A DNA stretch of 33,177 nt from an uncultured Lachnospiraceae bacterium (GTDB lineage Bacteria; Bacillota; Clostridia; Lachnospirales; Lachnospiraceae), in contig CASCGD010000026.1 in assembly GCA_949132985.1 (NCBI GenBank), positions 1-33,177 of the forward strand, given 5' to 3'. The notes under the pieces are model-generated. The model worked only from the letters and a program-made list of their open reading frames with translations, had not been told where the DNA came from and made no database searches. A program made the translations under genes and the position numbers. The first letter of the stretch is position 1. Each line of letters starts with the position of its first letter. Positions 30,258 through 33,177 of this stretch are shown piece after piece.

Positions 30258-32804
30258 TCACCTCCACATCTGCCCTCTGCGGTGCCGCACATACGCCGCC
30301 GCAGCAGCCGCGGCAGCGAAAGCCACAAACACCCACACGCCCGCCGGCACGTCCGAGACATGAAAGCAGCGGATATTAATCCACATCTGATTGATATTCT
30401 TCGTCTCCTCCTCATCAAAATAACCCATGATCGCCGTCCGCTCAATCACCTCTTTTGTCGGATACTGCGCATAGAGCTGCCTGCTGACCTGCTCTTTTGA
30501 CGTGTATACCGTATACCGCTCGTCGCCGCTCTCGTTCCCCGAAAAGAAATAACCCAGCGGATAGGCAGCTGCCTCCTCCCCGTCTTCGGCTCCATAGCAC
30601 CAGTCGATGTAGGAAAAAACCGTGTCATCCTCCCCGCCCGAGATCGCGGATGTATAGCCGATGTAGTACATGTTGCGCACCGCATTGTCCGGCCTTGACA
30701 CAAAATTCACGAAAGCCTCCGCCGCCGCCTGCTTTTTTTTGTCGGAGCCGATTCCCTTTTTCAGCATGATCCATCCGTCAAACCAGAGATTCGAGCACTC
30801 CCGCGGCACCGCATAGGAAAGATAGACACCGTCCTCCTCGGCCTGGTCCATAGCGAATACCGCATCCCCCGACCACTGGTAGTTTGCCGCGATCTTTCCG
30901 GTCACCATGTCCGATTTTCCGCTGTCCGTCTCCAGCGCATAAATATTTCCCATCATGTGCTGCAACAGCCGTTCTACCTCTCCGATGGCCTCCGGCGTTA
31001 CGTCGTTCATCATCTCTGCCAGACGCGTCTCATAGTCCGGCGCATCGACAAACTCCTCCGCAGTGAGTTTTTCCCCCCGAAGAAGCCCCAAAGCCGCAAA
31101 ATACGTGTCCCGCACATTGTCCTTGAGCGTCACCTGGCGATGGAACTTCGGATTTGCAAACACCGCCCAGGTGGATGCCTCCTCCTCGCTCATGCGCTTT
31201 GGATTGTAGAGTACCCCCGTCGTCCCCCACATGTAGCCCGCGGCGTATTTTTCCCATGCCGTGCCGCCGATTTCGTTCTCCTGAAACACCCGGGCAATGT
31301 AAGGTGAAACGCCCCGCGTGTAATAGTTGTACTCGTTTTCCGGGTCGAAAAATTCTCCGGAAAAAGGTATGGCCATGTCCTCCGCGATGAGCTTCATCAA
31401 CATATAATCCGAGGGACAGACGAGATCATAGGTGTCTCCCAGTGTCAGCTGGTTGTAGAGATCCTCATTCGTTCCAAAGCAGGAATACTCGACCTTCACC
31501 CGCTTCCCGGTCGTCTCAAAATACCAGTCCTCAAAATCCTCATACATCGGATTCACACCGAAAATATCCGCGCCGTTATCCAGGCTGATGCGCTCATCAT
31601 CCTCCCAGCCGCCGAGATCGATGTATTCCTCCCAGCTGCAGACGCGCAGCACCGTCACATCGCCGCCGTCCTTCGCGTCATCCGCTGCGGCCGCACCACT
31701 GCGCTTTGCACCGTCCGCGGCGGTCTGCGGCTGCGCTGTCGCTGCCGGGACGACCACTCCGCTGCTCTTTGCACCGTCCGCAGCGGCCTGCGGCTGCACT
31801 GTCGCTGCCGGGGCGGCCACGCCACTGCGCTTTGCACCGTCCGCGGCGGTCTGCGGCTGCGCCGCCCGTGCCGTCACCGCAGGTGCAGCCACACCTGCAA
31901 GCACACCTGCGCACAGCGCCAGCACAAACACGGCGGCGCGTTTTTTTGCGGCGAGGTTCATGCCGATCACCACAAGAATGACCACCACAAAAATCACCGT
32001 GGAGAGCGCCCACAGCGCCGTCTTGATCTCCGTCTGAGAACCCTTTGTGGCGTTCACCACGTAAGTACTGATGGTGTCAAAGGTAGCAGGCTTCGTGTAG
32101 CTTGCAATAAAATAATCGTCCAGCGAGAGTGTCAGCGCCAATGCAAACCCCGAGACAATGCCCGGATAAATCTGGGGCAGCACAACCTTCGTAAGTGCCT
32201 GCTTCGGTGTCGCACCAAGGTCGATGGCCGCCTCATAGAGGCTCGGGTCCATCTGTTTGAGTTTCGGCAGAACCGAGAGGTAGACGAAGGGAACCGCCAG
32301 CACCACATGCCCCGCAACCAGAGGAATAAACGTGCTCTTGTCGATACCGCAGACGACAACGAGAGCGATACAGACTGAAAAGCCGGTCACCACATCCGCA
32401 TTGACCACCGGGACTTCATTCAATGCGCTGATATAACCGCCCGCCAGAGGCTTCGAATAAAAGCCGCCGATGGCGCCAAGCGTCCCAAGCACCGTCGCGA
32501 TCAGCGCGGAGCCGAACGCCAGCACAAGTGTCCCGAGAATCATATTTCGCAGCCCGTCATTGGAAAAAAGCGTGCCGTAGTTTTTCAGGGAAAACCCCCG
32601 GATCGCTCCGATGGTAGTGGAGGTCGTAAAACTGTACGCTGCCAGAATAAGGATCGGCAGATAGATGAGCAACAGCAAAAGTCCCATGTAAATGCGGGCG
32701 GCATATTTCTTTTGCCTGGATCGTCTCACGGCGGCCGGTTTCACCACCGAACGTTTCTCGACATCCGTTTCCACCGTGAGCCGTCTCTCAGCGAAATTTC
32801 TCAC
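30258..32804 (-). CDS. potCD: PotC-PotD fusion: polyamine ABC permease joined to substrate-binding protein
   Basis: This is an 848-residue fusion. Residues ~35-285 are a PotC-like inner-membrane permease with six helices and the EAA loop LYEAAIDLGATPKQALTKVV (189-208). A further hydrophobic segment (291-310, ending TARAA, with a signal-peptidase-like ARA site) leads into a repeat-built Ala/Pro-rich linker (315-370). Residues ~380-810 are a PotD-like spermidine/putrescine-binding protein (TVLRVCSWEEYIDLGGW, VEYSCFGTNEDLYNQL, DLVCPSDYMLMKLIAEDMAI). A last helix (about 820-840) and basic tail anchor it again. The start overlaps the PotB stop (ATGA). Fused permease-binding proteins are known in some Firmicutes. 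The PotA ATPase should lie beyond the right edge, after PotB. Internal signal cleavage, if real, would free the binding domain from the permease but leave it tail-anchored. Confidence 0.93.
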   Translation of the reverse strand: MRNFAERRLTVETDVEKRSVVKPAAVRRSRQKKYAARIYMGLLLLLIYLPILILAAYSFTTSTTIGAIRGFSLKNYGTLFSNDGLRNMILGTLVLAFGSALIATVLGTLGAIGGFYSKPLAGGYISALNEVPVVNADVVTGFSVCIALVVVCGIDKSTFIPLVAGHVVLAVPFVYLSVLPKLKQMDPSLYEAAIDLGATPKQALTKVVLPQIYPGIVSGFALALTLSLDDYFIASYTKPATFDTISTYVVNATKGSQTEIKTALWALSTVIFVVVILVVIGMNLAAKKRAAVFVLALCAGVLAGVAAPAVTARAAQPQTAADGAKRSGVAAPAATVQPQAAADGAKSSGVVVPAATAQPQTAADGAKRSGAAAADDAKDGGDVTVLRVCSWEEYIDLGGWEDDERISLDNGADIFGVNPMYEDFEDWYFETTGKRVKVEYSCFGTNEDLYNQLTLGDTYDLVCPSDYMLMKLIAEDMAIPFSGEFFDPENEYNYYTRGVSPYIARVFQENEIGGTAWEKYAAGYMWGTTGVLYNPKRMSEEEASTWAVFANPKFHRQVTLKDNVRDTYFAALGLLRGEKLTAEEFVDAPDYETRLAEMMNDVTPEAIGEVERLLQHMMGNIYALETDSGKSDMVTGKIAANYQWSGDAVFAMDQAEEDGVYLSYAVPRECSNLWFDGWIMLKKGIGSDKKKQAAAEAFVNFVSRPDNAVRNMYYIGYTSAISGGEDDTVFSYIDWCYGAEDGEEAAAYPLGYFFSGNESGDERYTVYTSKEQVSRQLYAQYPTKEVIERTAIMGYFDEEETKNINQMWINIRCFHVSDVPAGVWVFVAFAAAAAAAAYVRHRRGQMWR
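31697..31880 (-). repeat. Three 63-bp in-frame repeats in the PotCD linker
   Basis: The motif TTTGCACCGTCCGC occurs at 31705, 31768 and 31831, exactly 63 bp apart. It encodes 21-residue units containing AADGAKRSGVAAPAAT and QPQ. The array is coding and forms the flexible linker between the permease part and the binding domain; its copy number is likely variable. Confidence 0.85.
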
Positions 32805-33177
32805 AGCAACGCACCTCCTCTCCCCGCTTCCTCATCCGAATAGCGGTCTGTAATCAAAGTGAAGATCAATATAATAAGCAGCAACACAAGGGCAATCATC
32901 GAGCCGTTATGCCAGTCGTAGGCCGAAAAATAGCTCCCGATCAGGCTTCCCATAATATAGGTGCTGTTGTAGAGCATGTCCAGCACAACATAATTTGTCA
33001 TGGAGGGCAGAAAGACCATGACCACACCGCTGATAATACCCGGGACGGACAGCGGAAGCGTCACCTTAAAAAATACCTGAGCCGGGTTTGCCCCCAAATC
33101 CGCCGCCGCCTCCAAAAGGCTGTTATCCAGCTTGCTTAAGGTGGTATACATGGGAAGTATCATAAACGGCAAAAAAT
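32801..33177 (-). CDS. potB: PotB-like polyamine ABC permease, 5' end beyond window
   Basis: The C-terminal 125 or so residues of a permease are present; the frame is open to the right edge and the true start lies outside. The visible part has the FLPFMILPMYTTL helix, the EAA loop LLEAAADLGANPAQVFFKVT, and two further helices (VPGIISGVVMVFLPSMTNYV and MIALVLLLIILIFTLI). It overlaps the PotC-PotD start by 4 bases. PotB and PotC permeases form the heterodimeric channel for spermidine/putrescine uptake. Confidence 0.92.
   Translation of the reverse strand, partial: FLPFMILPMYTTLSKLDNSLLEAAADLGANPAQVFFKVTLPLSVPGIISGVVMVFLPSMTNYVVLDMLYNSTYIMGSLIGSYFSAYDWHNGSMIALVLLLIILIFTLITDRYSDEEAGRGGALL

Overview
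The window looks like a chromosome segment of a GC-rich Clostridia bacterium, most likely Lachnospiraceae-like. This rests on strong AGGAGG-type ribosome sites, sigma-A type promoters, tight minus-strand operons with ATGA overlaps, a polyamine transporter with fused permease and binding protein, SpoIIE-type phosphatase and RsbW-type ATPase domains, and a LytTR regulator. The genus is inference. No rRNA, tRNA, CRISPR or insertion sequence was seen.

Region 1 (1 to about 18,810, all minus strand) is one long operon reading leftward from an extended -10 promoter at 18,798-18,806. It encodes a phage-tail-like contractile injection system (CIS). In transcription order it holds an adaptor-like protein with a C-terminal Ig-like domain; a degenerate kinase-fold protein with one membrane helix; a degenerate class III cyclase-like sensor with three membrane helices and a TPR-like tail; a membrane-anchored MORN-repeat protein; a TolC-like helical exported protein; a very large membrane-anchored helical protein with an acidic repeat; a DUF4255/Pvc16-type cap; a beta-sandwich protein; a DUF4280 PAAR-like tip; the sheath; the tube; a tail assembly chaperone that probably continues by -1 frameshift into a DUF6760-like domain; a second tube-like protein with a repeat-built tail; and a Glu/Gln-rich helical protein cut by the window edge. 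The five membrane or exported proteins in front of the CIS core suggest an apparatus that is anchored to or triggered from the membrane, and they are the best candidate for an undescribed system here.

Region 2 (18,904-22,373) is regulatory. A soluble histidine kinase and an OmpR-type response regulator lie directly upstream of the CIS promoter, with an unrecognised 80-residue protein before them. Divergently transcribed is a membrane protein whose ATPase domain resembles that of the kinase but which lacks a visible phospho-acceptor histidine, followed by an exported SH3b protein.

Region 3 (22,387-27,366, minus) is a three-gene operon: a MATE transporter fused to an RsbW/SpoIIAB-like ATPase domain, a GNAT-like protein, and a membrane-bound dCache-HAMP-SpoIIE phosphatase. 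It looks like a partner-switching signalling unit built onto a transporter.

Region 4 (27,396-28,423) is an intergenic region with three ~20-bp repeats, a good promoter and a structured leader RNA in front of a LytTR response regulator.

Region 5 (28,446-33,177, minus) is a polyamine ABC transporter end (PotB partial, PotC-PotD fusion) followed in the same operon by a multi-pass GHKL sensor kinase that converges on the LytTR regulator gene and may be its partner.
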